Positions 19,427-28,857 of a stretch of DNA of 64,000 nucleotides are shown here, in pieces. The DNA comes from Francisellaceae bacterium (lineage in GTDB: Bacteria > Pseudomonadota > Gammaproteobacteria > UBA6186 > Azoamicaceae), in the NCBI GenBank assembly GCA_018703155.1, contig JABJGS010000039.1:18688-82687 (forward strand). The letters are read 5' to 3'. A program made the position numbers and the translations under genes. The notes beneath the pieces are model-generated. The model was given only the letters and a program-made list of their open reading frames with translations, had not been told where the DNA came from and searched no databases. Numbering within the stretch: position 1 is the stretch's first letter; every line of letters begins with the position of its first letter.

Positions 19427-20149
19427 ATGAATATGTTAAAACTTTGCATTGCAGGTTGTTTAGGAAGAATGGGAGCAACTATAGTAGATTATGCAAAGGA
19501 AACTCCAGGAGTATATGTAGCTAGTGGCACAGTATCGAAAATAGATGAGAAGTTATTAAGTAACACTTCATATTCAGTATCAAGTGTACAAGGAATGAGT
19601 GAAAATTTTGATGTATGTATAGACTTTACTACACCTAATAGCACATTAGCTCATCTTGAAAAATTGGTTCATATAAATAAACCAGTAGTAATTGGCACTA
19701 CTGGTTTAAATGAAGATGAACTTGAAATTATTTCAACCGCAGCAAAATCAATCCCAGTAGTATTAGCTCCTAATACTAGCCTGGGAATTAATATGTTGTA
19801 TGCAGCGATTAATGTATTGACCAAAAATCTACCAAAATCTTGGGATGTACATATAGAAGAAACACATCATATCCATAAAAAAGATAATCCTTCTGGTAGT
19901 GCAGTAAAATTAGCTAATATAATAAAAAATAACTTAAATAAAAATGCTTCATGTGTTGGGTATAGAAAAGGTGAAGTGATTGGTGATCATAAAATAACAA
20001 TAAAAGGTCAAAATGAAACGCTAACCATTCAACATCATGCTCATGATAGAATGTTGTTTGCTGAGGGTGCAATTCTTGCTGCACAATGGGTATCTGATAA
20101 ACCTTCTGGTATCTATGAAATGAAAGATGTGCTCAGTATTTCTTCATAG
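19427..20149 (+). CDS. dapB: 4-hydroxy-tetrahydrodipicolinate reductase
   Basis: 240 residues, shorter than the 270 common in enterobacteria but complete. The Rossmann motif GCLGRMGATI is near 10-19, CIDFTTPNSTLAHL near 65-78 and GTTGLNEDEL near 91-100. The catalytic HHIHKKDNPSGSA lies near 146-158. It reduces the dihydrodipicolinate precursor for lysine and diaminopimelate synthesis, needed for peptidoglycan. GGAG lies 7 bases before the ATG, and the gene is 27 bases after dnaJ. In relatives carA follows directly; here an 18.9-kb island intervenes. Confidence 0.96.
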   Translation: MNMLKLCIAGCLGRMGATIVDYAKETPGVYVASGTVSKIDEKLLSNTSYSVSSVQGMSENFDVCIDFTTPNSTLAHLEKLVHINKPVVIGTTGLNEDELEIISTAAKSIPVVLAPNTSLGINMLYAAINVLTKNLPKSWDVHIEETHHIHKKDNPSGSAVKLANIIKNNLNKNASCVGYRKGEVIGDHKITIKGQNETLTIQHHAHDRMLFAEGAILAAQWVSDKPSGIYEMKDVLSISS

Positions 20150-20603
20150 ATACATCTTTAGATGAGAATTAATTCAGCATGTCCATAAGTATCAATATCA
20201 ATATCAATATCAATATCAAAATCTAATTGAATTTTAGATGTTTTTCTGATTCTTATTACCCTTGCAAAAATGAAGTGAAGATATTAGTTGTCCTGGAAAA
20301 TGAAATAAGCCACCTTTAAGTGCAGACTAAAAATTTGTAGTAGGGGAAAGTGCTAATGTGAAAATCTGACTATATATGTATGTCATTATATAGATCCCCC
20401 TTGTTTGCAAGAAGGAAAACTGTATTATTCAACAATAAATATATTTGCATCATATATCTATGGAGGCTTTAGTAATATCAATGGTCTCAATAAACTATTT
20501 GCTTACAGTATGAAGTGAATGTATACGGAAAACTACATGACACCATTGATTTAAGTTATTGTGGAAAACTAATTCTCATTGGAAAGGACATGCAAAACTT
20601 CAT
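20150..20603. other. Left edge of the dapB-carA island; gene-free
   Basis: 454 bases between dapB and the convergent ankyrin gene. It contains a hexamer tandem repeat (listed separately). No attachment site, tRNA fragment or integrase was seen. Confidence 0.45.
20191..20219. repeat. ATCAAT hexamer tandem repeat
   Basis: Four perfect copies of ATCAAT plus a partial fifth, in the non-coding DNA just after dapB. It is one of three short tandem repeats within 3.1 kb. Confidence 0.9.
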
Positions 20604-21866
20604 CTACATTACGAATTTTTCACCACTAGTGCTAGTGAAAGATCGCCTATTAACAACATCATAACTTTGAACTTCTATGCGATACCCATCTCCAGAAGGG
20701 CTTTGAGATACGACGCCATATGGGATCCTTATTTCTTGTGCATATTGACGAAGTGTATCATACGACTTTTTTTCAACATCAGTCATAACACTATCAAGAC
20801 TAAAGGAGCGACTGACTGTTGGAGCAACATTTTTTTGATAAGTAAACTCACCATCTCTAATTGCAAATAAATAATCATGAGCAAGAGAGTCAGGGATTTT
20901 AGAAAAATCACAACCCCATATTTCATATGCTTTTAGATATATATCTTCATTAGACTTGTCCTTAACCATAATATGAAACAAATGTTCATTTAATAATCTA
21001 GAGCTTACTGGTACTTCAGCTTCTACTATTTTAGTTCCTATCAAATTAAACATTTCAAAATCTTTATTAGAATAAGATATATGCAGCAAATCTTCACCAT
21101 ACACTTGTAAATAGTGATCTGCACCAGGAAACTCAAGTATCCTATTCTTACTTCTTAAAAGTCTTTTAACAACCATAACGCTACCAAATTTAACAGCTGC
21201 AGCTATCGGGGAAATGCAGTTTTCTATATTTTCCGGTTTTCCGTTACAATTAGTAACTTCAAATAAATTATTTACAATATGTGGGAATTCATACTCATCT
21301 GCTTCTCGATTTCTACTTAAAAATCTATTAATGAGTACGTCACTTTCATGCCTGGCAGCCACAGAGATTGCTACATGATTGTTTGAATTAACTATTTGTG
21401 GAAAAGTATATGCTCCATGCATATCTTTTGATAACAAAAAATCTATAACATCTAAATTGCCGCCTAAGCATGATGCCGTTAATACAGAGCTATATGTCTT
21501 TGTTGTATACGCAACAACTTCAGGGTAAATATGGTTTCCACTTTCTGTTAATAATTCCTCAGCAAAACCATTGTCCGCCACCAAATAACCTATTGCATAT
21601 GCAATAACATTAGGAATAAAGCCAGTATCTTTTTCTTTAGATAGTAGTCTTCTTACAACCGCAAGTTGTCCAAAAAGGCAGGCAACCTCTAATATATTTA
21701 GTGAGTAGTTAAATTCACCAAGCTCATGCATTCCTATTTTTAGTTTGTAAACCATTAGTAGTCTAGGATCGTTTTTTTCTAACCCCAGGAAAGCAGACAT
21801 GTCACCTTTTGCTATTTTTTTCACAAAATCATCTGATAAATTTTTTACTTTCATGCTGTTGGCCAC
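20604..21866 (-). CDS. Ankyrin-repeat protein
   Basis: About 420 residues. The start is uncertain: GTG at 21866 has AAAGG 9 bases upstream, ATG at 21854 is the alternative, and the open frame extends to 21920. Ankyrin-like helices recur: LNILEVACLFGQLAVVRRLLS, SVLTASCLGGNLDVIDFLLS, HVAISVAARHESDVLINRFLS and SPIAAAVKFGSVMVVKRLLR. Each is followed by a variable stretch with an F/YP-x-I/V motif (TFPQIV, EFPHIV). The C-terminal 100 residues are not repeats. Such proteins often act inside host cells in intracellular bacteria, but no secretion signal can be shown here. It is the first gene of the island. Confidence 0.72.
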   Translation of the reverse strand: MANSMKVKNLSDDFVKKIAKGDMSAFLGLEKNDPRLLMVYKLKIGMHELGEFNYSLNILEVACLFGQLAVVRRLLSKEKDTGFIPNVIAYAIGYLVADNGFAEELLTESGNHIYPEVVAYTTKTYSSVLTASCLGGNLDVIDFLLSKDMHGAYTFPQIVNSNNHVAISVAARHESDVLINRFLSRNREADEYEFPHIVNNLFEVTNCNGKPENIENCISPIAAAVKFGSVMVVKRLLRSKNRILEFPGADHYLQVYGEDLLHISYSNKDFEMFNLIGTKIVEAEVPVSSRLLNEHLFHIMVKDKSNEDIYLKAYEIWGCDFSKIPDSLAHDYLFAIRDGEFTYQKNVAPTVSRSFSLDSVMTDVEKKSYDTLRQYAQEIRIPYGVVSQSPSGDGYRIEVQSYDVVNRRSFTSTSGEKFVM

Positions 21867-21920
21867 GGTTGAATACCTTTTATTTATTCTTAATTTGAGT
21901 TGTGTGCAGCAGAATAACAA

Positions 21921-22389
21921 AAAATACTATGGAGTAGCAAGAAAATCCTCAGACATTGCAAGAGTGTAGTCACCCTCATTATTATCTATCAATTTAGCAC
22001 TATTATATTTTGATATGTTTCACATTAGGAAGTTATTGTTATTAGGTCTCTTCACAGTAAATATGTATAGCGTGTTCAATATTTGTCCTTGATATTGGAT
22101 TATACAGCGATACAGCGATACAGCGATACAGCGATACAGCGATACAGCGATACAGCGAAATTGCTTAGGTATGGAGTGTCAAATTACTGATAACATTGAT
22201 AAGACTGATTTGTAGCAAGTTGAACAAAAAAACATGCGCAATCTCGTTAGTTCACCGGAGTGTCAAGCATGCTCTAAGCTTGCTTTGGACTTAGAATTAA
22301 ATAGTAATTATGCATGTGCCTTAGCAGCAAAATATATCTAGTGATATCATAGCAAAGTGGCGTCACAAGGTTTCCTGATATATTTGAGA
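21921..22389. other. Gene-free stretch with an octamer repeat
   Basis: About 470 bases upstream of the ankyrin gene. It holds the GATACAGC repeat and, at 22233-22250, a CATGC..AATCTCGTTA motif that recurs at 38709-38726. No ORF with a ribosome site was seen. Confidence 0.45.
22101..22158. repeat. GATACAGC octamer tandem repeat
   Basis: Six perfect 8-bp copies (22109-22156) flanked by one imperfect copy on the left (TATACAGC). Because 8 is not a multiple of 3, slippage here would shift any reading frame, but the repeat lies in non-coding DNA upstream of the ankyrin gene. Confidence 0.93.
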
Positions 22390-22980
22390 CTAAAATCCAT
22401 CTGGATGTGGACTTAAATTCTTTAATCTGCGATTTTTAACGCGCCGTTCCTCTCTAGTATCTATAGCTTGAGTAGTCATTTCCCATCCATGCATTAAATT
22501 TTCTTTATTTTTAAGTGACTCTAATCGTTGTTTTTCATATTTCTTTGCTAAGGATTGTAGCCATCTTATTGGATCATCTATAGTGAAGGTTTGTTTCAAG
22601 TGCTCAATTAGCTGTCTAACCTCAGAAATATCAAGCTCTAAGACATTAGACATATATGAGTCTGATAAACTGCTACCCCACATGCATAACATATGACAAA
22701 GTAATTTAGGTAATGAAATATTGTTATTAGGACAAATTTCTTTTGAGGCAATACTGAGCAAAGTAGAATGGTTAATATTAGATGAATAACATAAAAATTT
22801 TAAAATAGTTAGTGAGTTCTGATCATTAAAAAATGTTTTACGAATTTTTTCGAGTAACTTGACTCGAGCAGGGAGCTCTAACGAGAGTAATATTTTAGAC
22901 AAGCGAACAAGCATGCTGCCCGCCCTCTCTTCAAGGTTATGGCTGTTATTTTCACGATTATTTAATGGAATGTTTATCAT
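22390..22980 (-). CDS. Hypothetical 196-aa protein
   Basis: I do not recognise this protein. It is largely helical and soluble. A leucine-rich N-terminal half (AGSMLVRLSKILLSLELPARVKLLEKI) is followed by a Cys-containing helical middle (LPKLLCHMLCMWGSSLSD) and a charged C-terminus (REERRVKNRRLKNLSPHPDGF). The ATG at 22980 has a modest CTAGG site upstream. No membrane segment or signal peptide is visible. It stands alone between non-coding DNA and a broken DUF418 gene. Confidence 0.6.
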   Translation of the reverse strand: MINIPLNNRENNSHNLEERAGSMLVRLSKILLSLELPARVKLLEKIRKTFFNDQNSLTILKFLCYSSNINHSTLLSIASKEICPNNNISLPKLLCHMLCMWGSSLSDSYMSNVLELDISEVRQLIEHLKQTFTIDDPIRWLQSLAKKYEKQRLESLKNKENLMHGWEMTTQAIDTREERRVKNRRLKNLSPHPDGF

Positions 22981-23047
22981 CGTTAACCTAGCTTGAATTG
23001 CTAATAAAATTCTTTAAATAATAGCATGAGAGGCCAGTTTAATCTAT

Positions 23048-24223
23048 TTACTTGCTCTTATGCACAGACTTAAAATAGATCAAGTGTTTTATAATTTGCT
23101 CTAATGGACCATAGGCGAAATCTTCTAACCAAAAATATGCACAAACAAGAGATAGAAAAAAAAATGCCATGCCGATGTTGGTTGCAGTATGGTCGCCAAT
23201 ACTACTATATAATCCTAAGCCATAGCCATAGCCATAGCCATAGCCATAGCCATAGCCATAGCCATAGAATATAAGGCTGAAAATAAACCCATATGTTAGA
23301 TAAAGTGTTAGTGTCATTCTACCTAAATAAGATAAGGGAAATATTAAATGTTGTATAATTTTATTAGCTAGAATGGAATTAATAATAATAAAAATCAATG
23401 GTGGCAATATCGGCAGTAAATAGATTAATCCATAATATAGAATATTGTTGGTGAGAAAATTTAATATTGAATAAGATAACAGTAATGATAAAGTAGTATA
23501 AAAAAGGATTTTAGATTTTTTAAAGAAATTGATTTTGCAATAATACATTCCTAGTGACATTAATAACAGTAGTTTTAAGTGGTAAATAATATAAATGAAT
23601 GTCCAGCCTGGATTCTTGTTTATTTGGAAATAACCCCGGAAATTATAAATATAAAAATCATTAATTCGCTTTAAAGTTATAGACGATAAACTATCTGTTG
23701 CTAAAAAAAAATCTAAATTATTTGAAGGACTATAAGGTGGGCCGATATAATGCAATGCCCAGGATACTGTAAAAATAGCTATACATATAATTACAATTAA
23801 CCATAACAAATTTTCTTTTTTCAAATTGAACATTTCGGGCAATAATAAACAGAGAACTGCATAATTAATTAGAATATTGCCCCACCAAACTAAAACAAGA
23901 TTTATCATTCCTTGTAATAGAAGAAGAAAACTTCTTTGATACCAAATTCTGATTGAAATATGGTTATCTCTTAATTTTTTCAAAAAAATTGCAGCGCTAT
24001 ATCCAACTAAAAAAGCAAAAATCTAATATGCCTTGTTAGATATTAATAAAAAAATCATATTTCCAACTTATTCATCTGAAACAGTAGTACCAAAGAAATA
24101 ACCTTTATTGTGAGTCCATGGTGGTGAATTTATAAGATTTACGTTTACTAAAATCACACCAACTAAAGCCATTCCCCTTAGTATATTTATCTTGGTTTCT
24201 CTTTTAACTAAATTATTATTCAT
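23048..24223 (-). pseudogene. DUF418 (YeiB-like) membrane protein, broken by two in-frame stops
   Basis: One continuous frame from the ATG at 24223 to 23048 (391 codons) is interrupted by TAA (codon 52, 24068-24070) and TAG (codon 67, 24023-24025), with no frameshift. Before the stops it reads INILRGMALVGVILVNVN, the classic start of DUF418/YeiB proteins. After them come FAFLVGYSAAIFLKKLRDN and several membrane segments, ending with FAYGPLEQIIKHL, the typical C-terminal DUF418 motif. An eight-fold Tyr-Gly run is encoded by a hexamer repeat. The family is of unclear function, probably transport or acyl transfer. The gene is most likely dead. Confidence 0.8.
23218..23265. repeat. AGCCAT hexamer tandem repeat (Tyr-Gly run)
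   Basis: Eight perfect copies of AGCCAT on the plus strand. On the minus strand they encode a (Tyr-Gly)8 stretch inside the broken DUF418 gene. Six-base units keep the frame when copy number changes. Confidence 0.95.
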
Positions 24224-24420
24224 GCTAGATAACTCATTATCATGACAGTAATGTCTGTTTACACTTTATTTTGGCATGCAATTAAGTATGATATCAAAGT
24301 TAATATTTGTTCATCGAGAGAAGGCTTTTGTTACTAAAAGGCAGTAAGTAAGTTGACTTGAGCCTGGTTACTATATTAAGCTCAGAAGCTGTTCTTATAA
24401 TAAAGTTGAGATTCTTACTA

Positions 24421-25743
24421 ATGATTGAATATTTAGAAATTGTTACTATTCTAAGAAATTTTATTTGGAATGGTCCAACATTATTTCTATTGGTAATAAC
24501 TGGTCTGTTCTTAAGTTTTAAATTACGATTTGTGCAATTACGATTTCTTGGGCATGGTTTTAGAACTTTATTCTCTTTAGGAGTGGATAAAAAAGATGGG
24601 CAGGGTGATTTAAGTTCTTTTCAAGCAATTATGACTGCAATGGCTGGTGCTATTGGAACAGGAAATATTACTGGTATTGCTACAGCTGTAATTGTTGGCG
24701 GGTATGGTGCTATTTTTTGGATGTGGGTGGTGGCTTTTTTCGGTATGGCCACAGCATATTCAGAGACTATTTTAGGACATCATTTTCGTACATTTAATGA
24801 TGAGAATGAGGTTTGTGGCGGACCAATGTACACTTTGTCCAGAGGGCTAGGGTACAAAAAATTGGCAATATTTTTTGCCATATGTGGATCTATTTCAGCT
24901 TTTGGCTATGCCATGGTGCAATCAAATTCTGTAGTAGATGCTATTGTCACAATTGACCCAGAATTAAGCCGGCTTGTCGTTGGTGGAGTGGTGATGTTTG
25001 CAACGGCTATCGTTGTATTAGGAGGAATAAAAGTCCTAGGTAGAGTTGCCGCAGTATTAGTACCTTTTATGGCATTCTTATATTTAATAATGGGGGCACT
25101 AATACTAGTGTCAAATTTTGAGATGATCCCGCAAGCATTTAAAATGATCTTTATACAGGCATTTACTAGCGAGGCTGCAATAGGTGGTGCAATGGGCGGC
25201 GGGTTATTACTTGCTGTTCAAACCGGTGCACAATATGGAATATTTGCAAATGAAGCTGGTCTTGGAAGTTATGCAATATCTGGCGCAAGTTCCAGAGCGA
25301 ATCCTGTTGAACAAGGAATTTTGTCAATGACTGGCGTGTTTATTGCAACTATGCTCGTATGTACCATGACGGGATTAGTTCTTGCTGTCACTAGTGATTT
25401 AGTACCTAAAGGACTAATCGGCTCACCGTTAGCAATGGCTTCATTTTCAAGCTTTCACTCCTCTTTTCGTTATGTGCTATTGGTAGGTTTAATTCTTTTT
25501 GCATTTACTACCATTTTAGCGTGGCAATATTATGGTGAAAAATGCACCGATTTTTTTCTAGGACAAAGAGTATCAGTTGCATATAGGATTATATTCTTAG
25601 GTGTGGTTTTGCTAGGTGCAGTTCTAGAATTAGATGCGGTATGGACTACTGCACATCTTGCCAATGGACTGATGGTTATACCAAATACAATATCAATCCT
25701 ATTGCTTGCCTCTATCGTAAAGCAAAAAACAGAAGAATTCTAA
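24421..25743 (+). CDS. Sodium:alanine symporter family (AGCS) protein, copy 1
   Basis: About 440 residues from the ATG at 24421 (MIEYLEIVTILRN). An open TTG at 24358 would extend the N-terminus without support. Markers are MAGAIGTGNITGIATAVIVGG, GGPMYTLSRGLG, FANEAGLGSYAISGA and WQYYGEKCTDFFLG, with about 10 membrane segments. AGCS carriers import alanine, glycine or related amino acids with Na+. It is followed after 14 bases by a paralogue, giving a tandem pair that is probably one operon. Confidence 0.9.
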   Translation: MIEYLEIVTILRNFIWNGPTLFLLVITGLFLSFKLRFVQLRFLGHGFRTLFSLGVDKKDGQGDLSSFQAIMTAMAGAIGTGNITGIATAVIVGGYGAIFWMWVVAFFGMATAYSETILGHHFRTFNDENEVCGGPMYTLSRGLGYKKLAIFFAICGSISAFGYAMVQSNSVVDAIVTIDPELSRLVVGGVVMFATAIVVLGGIKVLGRVAAVLVPFMAFLYLIMGALILVSNFEMIPQAFKMIFIQAFTSEAAIGGAMGGGLLLAVQTGAQYGIFANEAGLGSYAISGASSRANPVEQGILSMTGVFIATMLVCTMTGLVLAVTSDLVPKGLIGSPLAMASFSSFHSSFRYVLLVGLILFAFTTILAWQYYGEKCTDFFLGQRVSVAYRIIFLGVVLLGAVLELDAVWTTAHLANGLMVIPNTISILLLASIVKQKTEEF

Positions 25744-25757
25744 AAAGGTAGTATAAA

Positions 25758-27131
25758 ATGACAGTTATTGAAATTATTAATAGTATTAAAGATCACCTAT
25801 GGGGATATTTAGTTTTAGAGTTGATGTTATTTGTTGGTATATATCAAACAATAAAATTAAGAGGTTTACAGTTTCGCTATTTATTTAAAGCATTCAAATT
25901 GCTTGGTAAACAGGGTAGTAGCAATACATCAAAAGTGAATGAGTTTGGTGAAAAGATTAAAGGTGATATTAATTCTTTTCAGTCACTTATGACTGCATTA
26001 GCTGGTTCAATTGGTACAGGTAATATAACAGGTATTGCTACCGCTGTGATGACTGGCGGTTTTGGTTCTCTATTCTGGATGTGGGTAATGGCTGCATTTG
26101 GTATGGCAACTGCATACTCCGAGACTTTGCTAGGGGTCAAATATCGAGAAACGAATGCTATGGGCAGCATGAGTGGTGGACCAATGTACTCTTTAAAAAA
26201 TGGACTTAATTCAAAATGGTTGGCTACAACCTATGCTTTTCTAGCTGGGGTTGCAATCATTGGTATTGGGTGTCTTGTGCAATCTAATTCTATGGTTGAT
26301 GCAATGGCCAGCGCATGTGATATACATCGAACTTTATATGGTGTCATCATAGCTGTTGCAGTGGGGGCAGTGATTATTGGAGGTGTTAAAAGTATAGGTA
26401 GAGTTGCTGGATATTTAGTTCCCATAATGGCGGTGCTATATATTGGTGCGGCAATAACAGTCTTAGTTTGCAATTTTGACCAAATTCCTGGTGCTATCAA
26501 ATTGATAATATCAAGTGCATTTACAGGCCAAGCTGCTGTAGGGGGTTTTTTAGGTAGTACAATTGCTATAACCATGCAAAATGGAGTGCAATTTGGAGCA
26601 TTTGCTAATGAATCAGGACTTGGTAGTTTGGCAATTGCCGGAGCAAATGCACAAGTTAAATCACCAGCACAGCAGGGAATGATGAGTATTTGTGGGGTGT
26701 TTCTGTCTACCATGATAATTTGTACACTTACAGGTTTGGTTTTGGCTGTTGCTGATGTGCAAGGTAGCACTACTGTTAATGGTCAAGTATTAGTTGGCTC
26801 CCCACTAGCTATGGCCGCATTTGCCAAAACATTTTCTTGGTTTAAATATCTAGTAATGTTGGTATTAAATTTGTTTGCTTTTACTACTATGTTGGCTTGG
26901 GGATACTATGGCGAAAAATGTTTTGAATTTCTTTTTGGAGAAAAAATTGTTATGCCATATAGGTGGGTATTTACTTTCTTAGTGGCAGTAGGTGCTGTTT
27001 TAGAACTAGATATGGTTTGGGCAATTGCTGGAGTTGCAACAGCGGCTATGGCTATACCAAACTTAATTTCCATATTTAGATTGTCTGATATAGTAAAATT
27101 AGAGACTGATAAGTACTTGGAAGATTTTTAA
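25758..27131 (+). CDS. Sodium:alanine symporter family (AGCS) protein, copy 2
   Basis: 457 residues, a paralogue of the preceding gene. It shares LAGSIGTGNITGIATAVMTGG, GGPMYSLKNGL, FANESGLGSLAIAGA and WGYYGEKCFEFLFG. It is clearly diverged from copy 1, so the duplication is old and the two may differ in substrate. AAGGTAG precedes the ATG. A strong stem-loop follows about 50 bases after the stop. It is predicted to take up small neutral amino acids across the inner membrane. Confidence 0.92.
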   Translation: MTVIEIINSIKDHLWGYLVLELMLFVGIYQTIKLRGLQFRYLFKAFKLLGKQGSSNTSKVNEFGEKIKGDINSFQSLMTALAGSIGTGNITGIATAVMTGGFGSLFWMWVMAAFGMATAYSETLLGVKYRETNAMGSMSGGPMYSLKNGLNSKWLATTYAFLAGVAIIGIGCLVQSNSMVDAMASACDIHRTLYGVIIAVAVGAVIIGGVKSIGRVAGYLVPIMAVLYIGAAITVLVCNFDQIPGAIKLIISSAFTGQAAVGGFLGSTIAITMQNGVQFGAFANESGLGSLAIAGANAQVKSPAQQGMMSICGVFLSTMIICTLTGLVLAVADVQGSTTVNGQVLVGSPLAMAAFAKTFSWFKYLVMLVLNLFAFTTMLAWGYYGEKCFEFLFGEKIVMPYRWVFTFLVAVGAVLELDMVWAIAGVATAAMAIPNLISIFRLSDIVKLETDKYLEDF

Positions 27132-27178
27132 TAAATATAATAGATAAAACCTAATATACTCTGATATTTCATAATAAT

Positions 27179-27199
27179 ATCTGGGGTAATGCCCCAGAT
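27179..27199 (+). terminator. Terminator after the symporter pair
   Basis: ATCTGGGG (27179-27186) and CCCCAGAT (27192-27199) form a perfect 8-bp GC-rich stem with a 5-base loop. It is followed by GATCTTTGTTTG, a weak T tract. Confidence 0.7.
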
Positions 27200-27301
27200 G
27201 ATCTTTGTTTGATATTGAAACTGGAAAACTTCATAGAAAAAATATAAGCTAGGTTTGTAATTATTAATTTTGTAGCTTGATAGTGTTTTTTTGAGAAATC
27301 C

Positions 27302-28501
27302 ATGAAATATTTAACACCGCCAATGTGGCTTATTGTTTTTATTGTAGGCCTGCCACAGCTTTCTGAAACTGTTTATACTCCCTCGTTACCTGATATTGCT
27401 AACACACTGGCTGTTAGTGAGCAGTTGGTTGAGAATACGCTCACAGTTTATTTATTTGGTTTTGCTATCGGGACCCTATTTTGGGGGCAGATGTCAGATC
27501 GAATTGGAAGAAAACCGTGTGTATTTCTGGGAACAATTGTATTTTGTATAGGCTGCATAGGCTGTTACTTTTCTAATGACATATTTAGTTTATTATTGGC
27601 AAGATTTGTTCAGGCTATTGGTGGCAGTATTAGTAGTGTTGTTGGTCAGTCGATATGTAGGGATTCATTTAAGGGTAATGAATTGGGTCGGGTTTATTCT
27701 ATTGTAGGGAGCTCTCTTGCTTTATTTCCAGCAGCAGGTCCTGTTATTGGTGGATTAATTGCACAATATTTTTCCTGGAGAATAAATTTCATATTCTTGT
27801 TTGGAGCTGCAAGTGTAATGCTATATTGTGCAGTTAAATATCTTCCAGAGACCCATGATATAAAATATTGTAAGAATATAGATGTATTATCTACAGCGAA
27901 ACAGTTGTTTTCAGATCAGCAAGTTCTACTTTTTGGGTTAATAGTCGCTATTTGTAATGGAATAAGCTTTAGCTATTTTGCTGATGGATCTTTTTTGCTA
28001 ATTCAAAATCTTGGACTTAGTTCTAGTGAGTATGGTGCAACGTTTATTCCGATTGGTCTTAGCGCGATGCTAGGCGGACTTTTATCCAAGAAATTAAATA
28101 GTAATTCCAACGTTAAACCGTTGGATATTATGCTTCAGGGCATTGTATATATCATATTAGGTGCAGCATTCATAACAGCCGTAGTATTGCTGAATTACAT
28201 GGGGGTAATTGATACCAAGATCATCCTTATCAGTGCTGTTATCCTAGCGCAAATGGTCATAATGTTTGGATTTAGTATGGCTATAAGCAATGCTTTAGCA
28301 TTATCTCTTGAAAAATATCAATGGTGTATTGGCGTTGCGTCAAGTTTTTTTGGATTTTACTATTATATATTAATTGCATTAATAACTTTGGTAATGGCTA
28401 AACTTCATAATGGGTCTTTACTCCCAATGCCAATATATTTCTTATCTTTAGGAATTATAATGTATTGTGGATTTAGGAAAATATTAATACTAAAACAATA
28501 A
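27302..28501 (+). CDS. MFS transporter, Bcr/CflA drug-efflux family
   Basis: 399 residues with 12 predicted membrane segments. Family markers are TVYTPSLPDIAN in helix 1, WGQMSDRIGRKP (MFS motif A) near 60-71, RFVQAIGGSISSVVGQSICRD in helix 4, and GPVIGGLIAQYFSWRINF (motif C region). Bcr/CflA proteins export chloramphenicol, bicyclomycin or other small compounds with H+. This is the first of three such genes in the island; the others are at 32607 and 35979. The start ATG is at 27302. Confidence 0.88.
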   Translation: MKYLTPPMWLIVFIVGLPQLSETVYTPSLPDIANTLAVSEQLVENTLTVYLFGFAIGTLFWGQMSDRIGRKPCVFLGTIVFCIGCIGCYFSNDIFSLLLARFVQAIGGSISSVVGQSICRDSFKGNELGRVYSIVGSSLALFPAAGPVIGGLIAQYFSWRINFIFLFGAASVMLYCAVKYLPETHDIKYCKNIDVLSTAKQLFSDQQVLLFGLIVAICNGISFSYFADGSFLLIQNLGLSSSEYGATFIPIGLSAMLGGLLSKKLNSNSNVKPLDIMLQGIVYIILGAAFITAVVLLNYMGVIDTKIILISAVILAQMVIMFGFSMAISNALALSLEKYQWCIGVASSFFGFYYYILIALITLVMAKLHNGSLLPMPIYFLSLGIIMYCGFRKILILKQ

Positions 28502-28857
28502 AGAACTCAACATCTATACGTTGATATATTTAAGCACCTTAGCCTTCACATGACTATAGTCCATATGATAACAACAGGTTCAATTTTGTTCTTAAAAGAT
28601 TATTTGAGATTTAGATAACATTTTCTGACTCATAAATTAATTGTTGAATTATTAATTTTCAAATTTTACTCCAAAATATTATTTAAATAACTTTTTATTA
28701 TATCTTGGAAGTGTGTGATTTTAATATATGAAATAGTTTTATTTTATAAAAATTTCCATATCTTACAGAGTAACTAACATCAATGTACAATGACATGTTT
28801 TTTATGCAATGATATGCTTCACACACATCTTAGACAATAAAAATACTTGGAGGTTGG
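28502..28857. other. Gene-free spacer with a conserved element near its right end
   Basis: 356 AT-rich bases between the transporter and the first ankyrin-like paralogue. Apart from the direct-repeat element at 28782-28822, nothing was recognised. Confidence 0.5.
28782..28822 (+). promoter_or_regulatory. Conserved direct-repeat element upstream of the broken paralogue
   Basis: Two CAATGAYATG repeats (28788-28797 and 28807-28816) start 19 bases apart and are followed by a CTTCAC. The same block precedes the intact paralogue (30902-30942), identical at 37 of 41 positions, while the flanking bases have diverged. It could be an activator or repressor site. Confidence 0.55.

Noticed and set aside
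22101..22158. Possible CRISPR array because of regularly repeated DNA
   Set aside because: The 8-bp units are directly adjacent with no spacers, and no cas gene is present. It is a simple tandem repeat.
26231..26770. Minus-strand 179-codon ORF opposite the second symporter
   Set aside because: The symporter frame is fully supported by family motifs; the antisense frame is open only because of its composition.
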